From the NCBI GenBank assembly GCA_029706075.1, contig JAINUG010000039.1, forward strand, positions 5,646,001 through 5,710,000: a stretch of 64,000 nt of DNA. The letters run 5' to 3'. Each line of letters opens with the position of its first letter. Position 1 is the stretch's first letter. The translations under genes were made by a program, and so were the position numbers. Below the pieces are notes generated by a model that saw only the letters and a list, made by a program, of their open reading frames with translations, was not told the DNA's origin and made no database searches. This DNA comes from Aldrovandia affinis. Lineage: Eukaryota > Chordata > Actinopteri > Notacanthiformes > Halosauridae. Shown piece by piece: positions 53,235 to 64,000 of the stretch.

Positions 53235-54242
53235 GGCTAAAAACATTTTCAAACAACCATTTAATTTATTTTTCACAAAAAAGGCATGTTTTGGTTATGT
53301 GAAAGAATGTTACAATAAAATCTGTTCCATACATTTGTATGATTGAATTTGTGCTCATTTAAAAGTATAATGAAGGGCAGAATTATTATTATTTTTGCCA
53401 GGGCATAAATAGGACATTAAATAACAAAATATTGGTATTGGTGTTATTTGTGTTATTTGAACAATCGGTATCAGTCCAGAATTTTCATATCAGTGCATCC
53501 CTATTTAATTTGAAATAATTTGAAACACCTTAATTGTACAGAGGTGGACTCCGATCAAATTATTTGACCTCTGAAGACAATTTATTGCACCAGACTTTAT
53601 TTTGGTGTGTCTTAGAAAAATGAGTGAATACTTGTGCAATCAATTATTGTCTGTATTTAATTTGAAATTAATTAACAAAAAGCTTTAGAATTGTTGTTTT
53701 TTATTTGACATCACAGAGTATTTTGTGTTGGTCAGTAGCAAGAAATCCCAATTAAATCCATTTTGATTCCATGAAGTAAGAAAATAAAATGTGAAAAAGG
53801 GGGTGAATACTTTTTACCCACTGTATATTGATAACAATGTGTAATTAGTTTGCCACCTGTTACTGGGTAATTACTCATAGATACACCACAGTTACTGAGT
53901 ATATAAGTACCTGGGAATAGTAATCCATTTATTTTACAGGCCTGTTACACATTACATCCAAAGTAACTACCAGTAATTATCCAGTATGACTTGGGAAACA
54001 AATTAGACATTGTAATCAATGCAACAGCAATAGTTGCCACGCAGTACTTTCTTGGTAATTTCCAGTAAGTTAGCAGTGCAGACACACTACAATGAAGTGA
54101 ACTACAAAGAAAGATTCCCTGTGCAGCAGGAGCATTCTGAGAAACAACTAATCAGAAACAGGTAGGCACATAAGAAGTCCTTGGTTACTTTGTGTTAAAA
54201 ATTACTTCATAACTGAGTTAGTACTTCATAACTGTGTTACTT

Positions 54243-54326
54243 AGTTATACTTACCATGTATTAATGCACATTTTGGAAGTCGCTCTGGATAAGAGCATCT
54301 GCTAAATGCCTAAAATGTTAAAATGT
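54243..54326 (+). repeat. L2 LINE 3' end, tail only
   Basis: The segment taccatgtattaatgcacat then gaagtcgctctggataagag and gcatctgctaaatgcc matches the last bases of the L2 copies at 16979 and 43440. Confidence 0.8.
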
Positions 54327-55362
54327 AAATGTAAGTGCTTATTAGTAAATAAGTTAAATTGTCACTACCAATAAAACCTTACATGACTACATATGAGGGT
54401 ATTACCTGGTAAGTGCCAGTTATGTAAGAGGTGTTTCTTCGTAGTTACTGTACACTTTCCGACTACTCGATGAATTATTTAGTGGGCACTTAAGGATGTG
54501 TACCATAATATTTTGAAATTATTACCTGATAAGTAACTGTTACCATCTGTTTACCTAGTAAATACAGAGTAATTACGGGCTGTAAAACAAAGGGCTACCA
54601 GAACAGGTTTATGGCTGGCCCCACCCCATGATCTCTGGGTCTCTTCATGTAACGTTACCGTTTCCTTTCTGAAAGGGATCACTAAAGGCTGACGCTTTAC
54701 TAGCAAACTATGTATTTGGATACCCAGTCGAGACAGCCTCTTACTGTGCACACTTGGATTTTGGGCTCTCCCTCCCCTCCCCTGGAGTGGTGAGTGTAAA
54801 TTAAAACATTTGGCGCAACATTACCTCATTTTATTACTGCAGTGGAGCTCTTTGCCGGAGTGTCTGTGGGAGTCTGTGGGCTCAGATGTATTGACTCCTC
54901 CATCCATAACGCTTCTGACAGATCGAAACACTCAGCAGAACCTCTGTCCTATCCACTCACGCCACACAGGGCTGATTTTGCAAGCATCCAGCACTCTGCA
55001 ATGCAGGTGGAGTTAGCGGTGCCCTGCCCAAATATTCCAACCCTGGCCCCCCCCCAGTACCTGGTAATTACTGATCATCTGGCATGTTTTAAACATTGTA
55101 AACCTCTTACAGGGAATTAATCATGCACATTTTTGCCTTATTTTGTTTAATAGATTTTATTGGTCTATATAATTGTCTTTATAAATTTACCAGATGTATA
55201 CTGTCTGTGAATAAAGAGACAAAAATGTAACGTTCTTTTAAACATGACTAATACATATCAATCAATAATTTTTATGAACAAAATGCAAGAACAGCTGCAG
55301 TGCCCCGCCCAGGAATCAAAATCTTCTGGTCACAAATCAATCTCCCTTTTGATAGTTATGCA

Positions 55363-56350
55363 CAGGGTTTCACGAGGTCTCAATTACAATTACATGACTT
55401 TCCATGACACCACATTTTAATTTCCATGACATGTTTCAAAAGTAATGTTGCAGAAAACATTCAGGTCAGTCAACAGACAGAAAGAAAAAAATTCAGTAAA
55501 ATATTCCATTTTATTTTAACTTGTGATATATAATATAATTTTCATGAGAAACCAGCTAACAAGCTATGGCTGACACATGGTGCACAAACAACATCACCTG
55601 CACTTGGAAAGCTGGACTAGAGGAATGCCACCAAAAGCAATTAAGGATCTTGACAATTCAACCCTCTATTTCAAGCTCTGAACCACTATTGGTGGCATTG
55701 TGACTTGCAAAAGTACTCGCTGGTGAAGTTGTTTGCGTGCCAAATGTTAGCCATAGAAAATGAAACATGAATGGGTTATATTAGGGGTGCCCAAGTTCGG
55801 TCCTGGAGAGCTACTGGGTGTGCAGGCTTTTGTTCCAGCCCTTCATTAACACACCTGATTTGAACATTGATTGCCTTGACGAGCAGTTGATTAGTGGAAT
55901 CAGGTGTGTTAGTGAAGTGATTAATGGAATCAGGTGTGTTAGTGAAGGGCTGGAACAAAAGCCTGCACACCCAGTAGCTCTCCAGGACCGAACTTGGGCA
56001 CCCCTGGGTTATATCATTATGGGTATGACTCATCTTGCACATAAAGCCGAGAAATCCAGTTTTTTTTAAAAATTTATATTTTGCTGAGAATTTTCAGAAG
56101 ATCTTCTGGTTGCAATTTACTTCGATTCATTTTGATTTATGGCCTAAACTTTCAGTGATATCTGGGAATTGAAGCCTAGGGGAGTGGAAATGTCAGGTCA
56201 TATGACTACTCTACAGGTAAGAACGTTTCTGAGATGAACTATCCCTTTAATTAAAAAATAATAAATACATTCCATGACTATCCATGTCTGGAAATGCATG
56301 TTTTTAAATTTCATGACTTTCCATATTTTCCCTGGCCCGTGGGGACCCTG
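55363..56350. mobile_element. hAT-like non-autonomous element, candidate
   Basis: The ends cagggtttcacgagg and the complement of cccgtggggaccctg form an imperfect inverted repeat. Subterminal ttccatgac motifs occur on both sides. No target duplication could be confirmed and there is no transposase. The MITE at 55782 lies inside it. Confidence 0.55.
55782..56006. mobile_element. palindromic hAT MITE (225 bp) with perfect 8-bp target duplication
   Basis: Left end taggggtgcccaagttcggt is matched by right end gaacttgggcacccctg, and the complementarity continues about 60 bp inward through gcaggcttttgttccagccc. Both sides are flanked by ggttatat (55774-55781 and 56007-56014). A centrally repeated ggaatcaggtgtgttagtga occurs twice. 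The exact duplication suggests a comparatively recent insertion. Confidence 0.93.
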
Positions 56351-58099
56351 TAAACACTGCCATGTTAGGCTTGAATACTGTACTCGAACCAATAGCAGTG
56401 ACAGCTGTGACATTCATCCACATCCAGACACTACAGCTGAGGCATCCTGATACTACTGTAACTGCATGTGAAACATGACAAGACTAAATTATATTGTTCT
56501 GTCAGGATTACCTAGATTGGTGTGCATGTGGTTGATAAACCATTACATGTCATACGGCTTTGAATATCCGTTCGTTGTCCAGTAGTTATTTTTTTCCCCA
56601 ATGCAACGATCAGCCTTTCCACCAAACATTTGATTTCAAGTCTGTAGAGGGGCAGCTGTCTCTGTTGATTACGTTGTCTTTGTAAGATTGTGACGATATG
56701 TTTTCATATTATTGTAAATCATAAAAATCTACCAGCCTACAGTATTGTGGCTGGGTTAGGTAGTCAACTTGCTTGAGTTGTTATATATTATATCTACACT
56801 GTTGTGTAGATATAATTAGCTACTTGTATGGAAAATGTAATAATTAGCCAAACAGCGAGCATGCTACCTACCTAACGTCTTGTTTACCCTCCATCATTAA
56901 CGTGTGTAGGCCTATTCGGCTAACCTACAACGCCATCCACTGAGATCAATGGCTCCATCTGCAGACCTGTACTAGGCTACGAGTCGCCGTCTGTGGTTTA
57001 ACGGTTGCTTCTTTACGTTAATCAAAGCATTACTTCATGAATAAAGCCACGTATTGAATAAATAAAAATCCACATTTGTTTAAAATCATTCTCATCTCGC
57101 ATACCACCCGCTACTGCAACAACAGATTGATTTCAAAAAGTCTGCCGTTGATGTCAAAGGTCTGCCACCCAGTGTTGCGAAGTCCGCTTATAATAAGTCG
57201 CTTGAAAATTTTGAGTCGCGGGTTGCGTTTTTTTGGGCTTGTTTTACAAACGTGGTTGCTTGTTAGGGAAACTCCTATCTTATATAGTTATATGACCACC
57301 CATTTCTTAATAACAACACATCTGATTGCATATGAACAAAAACTGTCATACATGTATCAACTTAATAAATTGGTTGAGGCATTGAACAAATATGTTTTTG
57401 TTACTTTAATTTGCAAACAAATATGGCACTGCGCTTAATAGGTACCTGGGCTTAGTAGGTACAGTTACCCTACATGTTCCCTAATTTCCGCCATGAGGCA
57501 TTCACATATGTGTCAACACCTAGAGAGAGCTGCCCTTATTTTCAAGGCTTAAAACCTGTATAAACAACCTTCTGGACATACACTGAAGGCATTATTATAG
57601 CCTAGAATTAAAATGATTAGCAACCACACTCGTTTATGTGATTCAAGTTGAATATATTTATGAATTTAGATTTGCATTAAGATTTCACCCATGCATTCAG
57701 AAAATCACTTTGTAATTTGTGTACAAAGTTAGAAGATAGTGTTAGTACACTGACCATTTTCATGACAAATGATACAATTTAGGCTAATTTAATTTCAATA
57801 ATGGAAAGGTTAATACTGTTGACATATGTTTAGATGGAGAGAGACATGCTTCATACGACTGAACTAACCTGGACTGTGGAGTGAAAAGAAGCGGTGGCTG
57901 GGCAAAATGGTACTGAAGTGGTATCTGAATGAGAGCAGCTCTATTGTCCCAGCACATTGCTGCTCTGGGCCAAGTGATCTTACAGCTCCTGCTGAAACAG
58001 ATCAGTCTCTCACTGCAGGAGGGGCAGAGCCAAAGATTGCACACAAACACCAGGCATCCGAGCATGTCATCCGAGTGTATGTGTGTGTGCGTGTGAGTG

Positions 58100-58148
<49 letters not shown>

Positions 58149-59339
58149 GTATTTTCTTAGACATGTTTGGATATTTTCTCTAGTAATGAATATTAAGTCC
58201 AATGATTGTTAATTACAGTGATTAAGCCAATGGCAGTTTTTAGACATGTAGAGTCTTTCTGATCCTTGTCTGGACGGGGCAGCGGGTTCAGTGGCTGCAG
58301 CCGAAATTATATCTCTTAAAGAATTAAGCATATTTGTTGCCTCTGTCTCTTCTCACACAGTGCAGCGATCAGGAGGCAGGATAAGTGAATAAGGCAATGC
58401 GCTGCACAGATTGGCTGAATCGGCACTTTTGTGGGGAAAGCATCAGTTTCTCACTCACCACCTCTGGTGGTCTCCCAGCACAGACAGAGAGGAGAGTGAA
58501 GAGTCTTTGGTGACTATTGTGTGTTATTAGGTATTATTTCTCCAGTTGCCCTGACCTACAGTAAGTGTTGTTTATAGAGTACTTGCTTGAGGAGGTCTGA
58601 GAAGTTGATCGCAAATTTTCACGAGCATTTGCTGCAGTCAGGCATCTCTCCATCTAACATTCTTGCAACGTTTCCATGTGACAGCCAGTGTCAATACAGG
58701 CGTTGCAGCAGCTTCGAGGGAATGTTGTGGCGTTTGCTGGGTTGCCCTCCCAGTGGGCGCACTGCGGTCACTAATGATGTACGAGCTCATAAATGGCCAC
58801 AGTCCATATTAGTCTCAGAGAAAACCCTGGAAAGTGCTGCCATCAGCAGCCCCCCAGTTCCCCTGCCAGTTAAGAGCAGCTACAACGCATTAGAGCCGCT
58901 TGTGGACTGTGCTTTTTGGTGGGGGGCCATGGGTGGGGGTGGGGGGGGGGGGGGTGCCTTTGAGGTGAGGAAACAGTCCTCTCTCTCAGTATGGAGAAAC
59001 TTAACAGAGCTTACGGAGCGGTTTTTCTCCTCACTCATGGACCGGGTTCGCTCAGGTAACATAAGCTGATATCTCTGATGCAATGCAGGAGATATTACCA
59101 GAGGTGATGGAGGTGATGTGTGCCTCATTTCTGAGACGATTACGGCGGTTAAAGAGATTTTTCTTTCTTTTATTGTGGATGAGTCATCTTGGGCGATGGA
59201 GCTGATCGCTCTGATAAAATTGGCAGGTTTCAAAAAGGTACAGTCTATTCCGGGATGAAAGAGTACAGCTCTTTAAAAATGAATAGCAAATACAATTAAT
59301 TTGGATGCATCCACAGACCAGCTCTGAACAGTGCATCAG
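56351..59339. other. intergenic, no gene recognised
   Basis: The stretch holds a GT microsatellite (58075) and a poly-G run near 58935-58955. The open frame 58587-59069 crosses the poly-G run and has no family motif. The sequence near 57170-57260 looks like a dispersed repeat but could not be assigned. Confidence 0.5.
58075..58146. repeat. (GT)n microsatellite
   Basis: Interrupted and then pure GT run, with about 22 pure units at the right end. Confidence 0.95.
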
Positions 59340-59640
59340 GAACCAGGAAACACCAACATAAAGTGACTTAATAGGGCGTTGGGCCACCATGAGCAACCAG
59401 AATAGTTTCAATGCACCTTGACATAGATTCTACAAGTGTCTGGAACATCTCAGGTGTCACTCCAGAACCTCCCATAAGTGTTCAATTGGGTTGAAATCTG
59501 GTTACAGAGACGGCCATGGCATATGATTTACATAATTTTCATGCTCATCAAACCATTCAGTGACCACTCATGTCTTGTGGATGGGGGCATTGAAAATTCA
59601 TCCCACACCATAATACAGCCTCCAAAACCCTTCATTTACT
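59340..59640 (-). pseudogene. Tc1 transposase fragment
   Basis: The complement of gacggccatggcatatg encodes HMPWPS ahead of FQPN. Then comes the complement of tctacaagtgtctggaaca and a VAHGGP-like end. These are the DPN-E catalytic surroundings and C-terminus of a Tc1 transposase, with several breaks. The element's terminal repeats were not found. Confidence 0.75.
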
Positions 59641-61628
59641 CAAGTGTTTCCTTTATCTTGGAAGTTAACTGTTTGTGTTGTATATATGTATTATATGGTT
59701 TTTAATATTACTCCACTCATTAAAAAGGCCTATTGAAAATTTTTTAAAGTCTATTTTCATTAAAAATATCTATTTTTGCGGAATTCCCTTGGGATCATTT
59801 AAAAGGGCCGGGAGGAGCTCACACAGCTCTATCTGTTTATTTACATATTCATCCTCTCAACTTTACAAGCACTACTGCAATACACAACACAAATACCTCT
59901 GAGCAATATGACTGACTTGGCACTCTGATGGACTGAAATCACCCTGATTGTATGTCGCACGCCTTAAAGAAATGCGCTGGTAAGTTGCTCACAGGGGTAG
60001 TCAAGAGGCGTCTTAGAGAACAGACATTGGCCTGTATTGTGTTTGAAGATGATGGCGTGACATGACGTTCTTGCTCAGAGCTCTGAATCTCATAGTGGAT
60101 CACCGTGACACAGCGTCCGAGGCACTCACCTGGGTATGATCCCACTTCATGTCACATTACAAGGTGTACATTTTTACATTTTACATTTTAAGCATTTAGC
60201 AGACACTCTTATCCAGAGCGACTTACAAGATATGCATAATACAAGGTAAGAACAGTCATAGTTAGCGCACAACATTGGTGCAGTATAACACTGACACAGG
60301 TGCTATTACAAGGGGTAAGCATTGAAATAAGCATTGAAACTTTACAATGTTTAAATACTGTATGTGTGTGTGTGCACATGAGTGTACTGAGTCTGACCCC
60401 ATTCTACACCTGATTTGGAATGTGTGAGCATGGTCGAACCCTGATCCAGAGGGAAGCCTCCAGGGGTGTGCTTCCACAGTTTTTGGTCACGTTTCCTGGC
60501 TCCTGATTCAGGCCTTTAAGGCCTTATTTTTTGTTTGTTTTTGGAGGCACAGTGAAATCAGCATGACCAGGTGTGTTCTGCAGCTATGGTCACGTTCTCT
60601 GGCTCCTGGTTGGATCTCACTGGCACAGTTCTATCGAGCTAGCTCCTGTTGCGTGCAGACCTGAAAAAATACCAGTTTCAGGTTTCCTCCACACGCTGTA
60701 CGGACACTGTCCAGAAACCTGCATAGCCTGTCTCCTCATTAAAACCATCACTGAAATATACTTGCATTTCCCTCTTCTCTAGTTTAAGAACACTGTTAGT
60801 GCCAGATCAGGAACAGAAAAACTGTATTTACCCCCTGGTGATGTACTAGACCCGTAAGCATTAAGGAATGTACATCAAGAGAAAATCAGGATTGGTACTG
60901 AACAGGGTGAGTATTTAGCCCCTGGGTGATGTAACAGGATTGTCAGTGTTGCACAGTGAAGGGAGAACAGGTGCCCTGGGTGTGAGAGTGGGCAGCAGCT
61001 TTGTGGGTTTCGTGGATTTGGCGCTTCTGCGATTTGGCACAGCCTGACTCATCCCCGGGGCCTGGTGCAGGTGCGAGCGCATATGTCCTGGTGTCAGCCC
61101 GCTCAGCGTCTCTCTGTGCTGTGGTAATTCCACCCACACCTGAAGAGAGGCAACAGGAGACTGCACAACTTACCTGTCCCTGATACCAGCTGGGAACCAG
61201 GGCCCACCACAGGTACTGGGATTACTCAGGACCCGAATGCAGTGCTACTGCTGTGTGTGCATGTATGTGAGAGAAAGTGTGTGTTTGAGTATGTTGTGGT
61301 GTCCCTAGGGGTTGGGCGACACTCACGGACCTTTGCAGGGTGGGGTCTTCGGGGGGAATACAAACACATAAAGTCCACAATCCTTAGCTTTGTCTTTGTC
61401 CAAAATCCAATTCCTTAATCCAGGTCAATTCCTCACACAGTCTAAAAGTCAGTCTCCAAAGGGGGCTGGTCAAAAGACTTCACAGGGTCAAACACAAAAA
61501 AACACTTCAAAACACTCTCTCTCCAAATGCCGAGCTGGTCAAAAGACTTCAGGAGAGAGAGAGAGAGACAGGTGAGAGAAGTGTAATCTAGATTTCAGAT
61601 TTTTTTTTTTTTGCATTTTCAGTTTGAT
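59641..61628. other. intergenic, repeats only
   Basis: It contains an L2 tail (60173) and a short GA run near 61553. The phrase ctggtcaaaagacttca occurs twice (about 61467 and 61533). No gene is recognisable. Confidence 0.5.
60173..60300 (-). mobile_element. L2 LINE 3' end
   Basis: It matches the 3' end of the intron 7 LINE well beyond the tail core: ttaagcatttagcagacact, cttatccagagcgacttaca, then gtcatagttagcgca. Only about 130 bp of the element remain. Confidence 0.82.
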
Positions 61629-61970
61629 TTGGAGGCGGCACGGTGGTGCAGTGGATAGCACTGTCGCCTCACAGCAAGAAGGTCTCGGTTCGAATCCAGG
61701 CCGAGGGCCTTTCTGTGTGGAGTTTGCATGTTCTCCCGTGGGTTTCCTCTGGGTACTCCGGTTTCTTCCCACAGTCCAAAGACATGCACATTAGGCTAAT
61801 TGGAGAGTCTAAATTGCCCGTAGGTATGAGTGTGTGAGTGAATGGTGTATGTAGTGCCCTGCGATGGATTGGCGACCTGTCCAGGGTGTATTCCTGCCTC
61901 TCGCCCCAATGCATGCTGGGATAGGCTCCAGCCCCCCCGCGACCCTAACTAGGATTAAGGATTGTCCTGT
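61629..61970 (+). mobile_element. DANA-like tRNA-derived SINE
   Basis: The head has the A-box-like tggtgcagtggatagcac and the B box ggttcgaatcc. The body has the widespread teleost phrases gtgtggagtttgcatgttct, cacagtccaaagacatgc, ctaaattgcccgtagg and gatggattggcgacctgtcc. The end is near gctccagcccccccgcgacc. The family name is from memory of zebrafish DANA and may differ in this species. Confidence 0.8.
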
Positions 61971-62534
61971 CCCAGATCTCATTCTGGAGCCCCCTGTTTT
62001 ATGGGGGCCCCCCCCCCCCCATCCGGGACTGAACTCATGTCTATTTTTAACTGTTGAAGATTTAGATGTTGGTATCTAAAATGATTTTGTCACACAGGGA
62101 GATGTTTGGTGCATTAATATTTACTTTTTAGTTACTCTTGTCGTTCCAGATCTCAAAACATTCTGGAGCAAGTAATCTATACCCCCTGATTTTTTGGCTG
62201 GGAAAGTGAAATGAGCACACTTGGACTCTTGCTACCTACTTTGCTACTGATGACATCAGCTGTGAGAATAGAAATTATGGACAAGTCGAGAATAGAGAAC
62301 AGCAGAAGATGGAGGAGCAGCAAGAACAACATGAGCCTAATCCAGATCTATTTTGTAAAAGAAGTAACTGGAGGTTGAAGATAAAGACTAAATCTCTGTT
62401 GTTATTGCAAATGAGTCACAGCTGGACAAACTATTGAGTTCTTTCAAATCTTGAAAAGCATCTAATGTTCTTAACATAATTTTGATAACACTATTCCTTT
62501 CTGATCTTCAATACATTCATCCAGTGCATAGGAG

Positions 62535-63464
62535 ATGTTTGGTGAGGGCATTAATATTTACTTTTTAGTCAAAGACCAAAAAAATAGACTCTTGTCGGCC
62601 AGGGTTTGCTTCCATGGAAGCTTCTGTCATCTATGTAAAAACTTTGAAGAAAAACATTCACACGAAGAGGCCGATACACTTATGGCTCATCAAGTCAAAT
62701 ACGCTACGGGAGGTATGTGTTTGGTCACCAGTAATCTTATAGTCTTTCAAAAAACAAGTTCTTTACCAGTAAGGGCACAAAATACAGAGAAATTGATGTG
62801 GTAGAGGGAGTGCAAGTAATTGGACGTCACAAATGCCAAGGACCCATTGGACTCACCGGCACTGACTGGGGTGGGAAATGTATGGATATTTCCAAGAAGA
62901 CCTGGGTTGGTGCCTACATGAAGCTTGAAGAAGATGACCCAGCAATCAACTGCTTGGTGAAGGTCCTACTGAGAGTGTCCTGATCAATGGCAAATTGCCA
63001 CCACAGGTGAATGGTTTGGAGCAGTTAATCTGCTGCTCGTATTGTTTGGCAGGTCCCACAACCCTACCAGCTCTAAGATGGGAAATGTTTCATTCCAAGA
63101 ACTTGGAGGGAGAGATGTTACCTCCTACTCCTGCTGCCTTACTACCACATATCACATGTGGAAATTACATTGCCATGCATGACAAGTAATACACTACCAA
63201 CTGTCCGGCTCTTCCTCCCATTGAAGAAAATGGTTGGAATATTAAGGAAGGTGTGTTTATGTTCCAGTGTGGTGTCTCGCCCTGCCCGCCCCTCGAGCTT
63301 TGATTGAACTGACTAAATGTTCAGGTAAATCATGGTGCAAAGAAACGTGCAGCTGCTTCAAGAACAGACTTCCCTGTACTCCTCTCTGTAAGTGCTATGG
63401 TAGTGATTGTGGAAACATAATTAAGGATGATGCCCACGAGAATGACAGTGAGGATGATCAATAA
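62535..63464 (+). pseudogene. decayed multicopy gene with cysteine-rich C-terminus
   Basis: Four short frames in series suggest one broken coding sequence. They run from HSHEEADTLMAHQVKYATG (62535-62804) through KLEEDDPAINCLVKVLL (62798-62983) and TPAALLPHITCGNYIAMHDK (62995-63189) to a cysteine-rich end with KSWCKETCSCFKNRLPC and TPLCKCYGSDCGN (63267-63464). The acidic EADT motif followed by a distant cysteine-rich end is, from memory, typical of an uncharacterised repetitive fish and invertebrate family often linked to mobile DNA. Frameshifts separate all four parts. The function is unknown. Confidence 0.6.
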
Positions 63465-64000
63465 ATCAACAAATCATCAACAGTTTAATGTGATGATGAC
63501 TGATGTTGATAATGGCAAGGACAATAAATAATTACTTTCTTGGTTTAGATTTGTATTTTTATATTACTATGTACAATAATATAGGTGTGCATTGTGATTG
63601 GTAAGATACACCCAAGATATGCGCAGGGTTATTGCCCATGACAGCTGGTCAATGAATGTATATGCCACTTTAAAAGTTCAGCATCATCAAAAACCCTAAA
63701 ACGACTCTAAGATGATTAAAGCAGGTTCATTTTAAGCGGAGCAAGTCGTTTTTGGAAATTAGACAGGACACTGGAGTTAACACTCCTACTCTTTAAATAA
63801 GTGCCATGGGATCTTTAAGGACCACAGTCAGTGAGTCTCACCAAAAATATTATTATTATTATTATTATCATCATTACCAGAAGATAGTTTAATAAAAATA
63901 ACAGGCAATTAATGTTCATTGGTTATTACAACTCCTATCATTTATCAGGATTTAACAGCAATGTTCATAATTACAATTCTGTTCCTGGCTGCATGAGTGT
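63465..64000. other. intergenic end of window
   Basis: AT-rich sequence with a short (ATT)n run at 63849-63869 and no recognisable gene. Confidence 0.6.

Larger units (their letters stand above)
51842..53503 (+). mobile_element. hAT element 1, inserted in the Tc1
   Basis: The termini are taggggtgcaccgata and tatcagtgcatcccta, imperfect inverted repeats. The flanking octamers ttttattt (51834-51841) and tttaattt (53504-53511) agree at seven of eight bases, as expected of an aged hAT target duplication. The element retains a BED zinc finger and no catalytic domain. Element 2 lies within it. Confidence 0.85.
51021..53825 (-). mobile_element. Tc1-like transposon, transposase broken, interrupted by a hAT element
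   Basis: The right terminus ends at 53825 with the complement of tacagtgggtaaaaag. Transposase remnants occupy 51021-51723. Non-coding Tc1 sequence runs to 51841 and resumes at 53504 (gaaacaccttaattgtacag), so about 1.66 kb in between is an insertion. The left terminus is missing. Confidence 0.85.

Noticed and set aside
58587-59069. 160-codon open frame
   Set aside because: It crosses a poly-G run and has no recognisable motif, splice context or neighbour.

Overview
The window is vertebrate nuclear DNA, almost certainly from a teleost fish. It has short GT-AG exons, teleost-type repeats (L2 and CR1 LINEs, tRNA-derived SINEs, Tc1, hAT, Ty3 and retroviral elements) and long CA/GT microsatellites. 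The species cannot be named from the sequence. No bacterial features, CRISPR arrays or operons are present.

The ordinary genes are two tandem, same-strand copies of the Na+/K+-ATPase alpha-1 gene. Only the last four coding exons of the upstream copy are inside the window (81-1940). The downstream copy is complete: 22 coding exons between 9248 and 25948, total coding length 3072 nt, 1023 residues. All catalytic, cation-site and splice signals are intact. Its protein is the ion-pumping alpha subunit of the plasma-membrane sodium pump. The two genes are about 7 kb apart and their 3' ends show patchy similarity that suggests gene conversion.

Region by region: 1-2053 is the 3' end of the upstream atp1a1 copy. 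2054-9030 is intergenic, with a 26-bp tandem array, a CA microsatellite, a Tc1 end and a probable solo LTR. 9036-26499 is the complete atp1a1 gene, whose intron 7 holds an antisense L2 LINE. 26500-37079 is intergenic, with CA-rich arrays and a 45-bp minisatellite but no recognisable gene. 37080-46018 is a Ty3-type retrotransposon with integrase ahead of reverse transcriptase (Gmr1-like order). It is split by a minus-strand endogenous retrovirus of about 6.4 kb, whose own leader holds a second L2 fragment. 46019-64000 is repeat-dominated: a tRNA-SINE, a CR1-like LINE end, a Tc1 with two successively nested hAT elements, a hAT MITE with a perfect target duplication, a DANA-like SINE and a decayed cysteine-rich multicopy gene.

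The two atp1a1 copies probably give the fish two alpha-1 pumps that could be expressed differently. The rest of the window is mostly a layered record of transposition, and the nesting allows relative dating of the insertions. I see no clearly new biological system. The most informative observations are the conversion-like mosaic between the atp1a1 copies, the retrovirus-in-Gmr1 nest and the Tc1/hAT/hAT nest.
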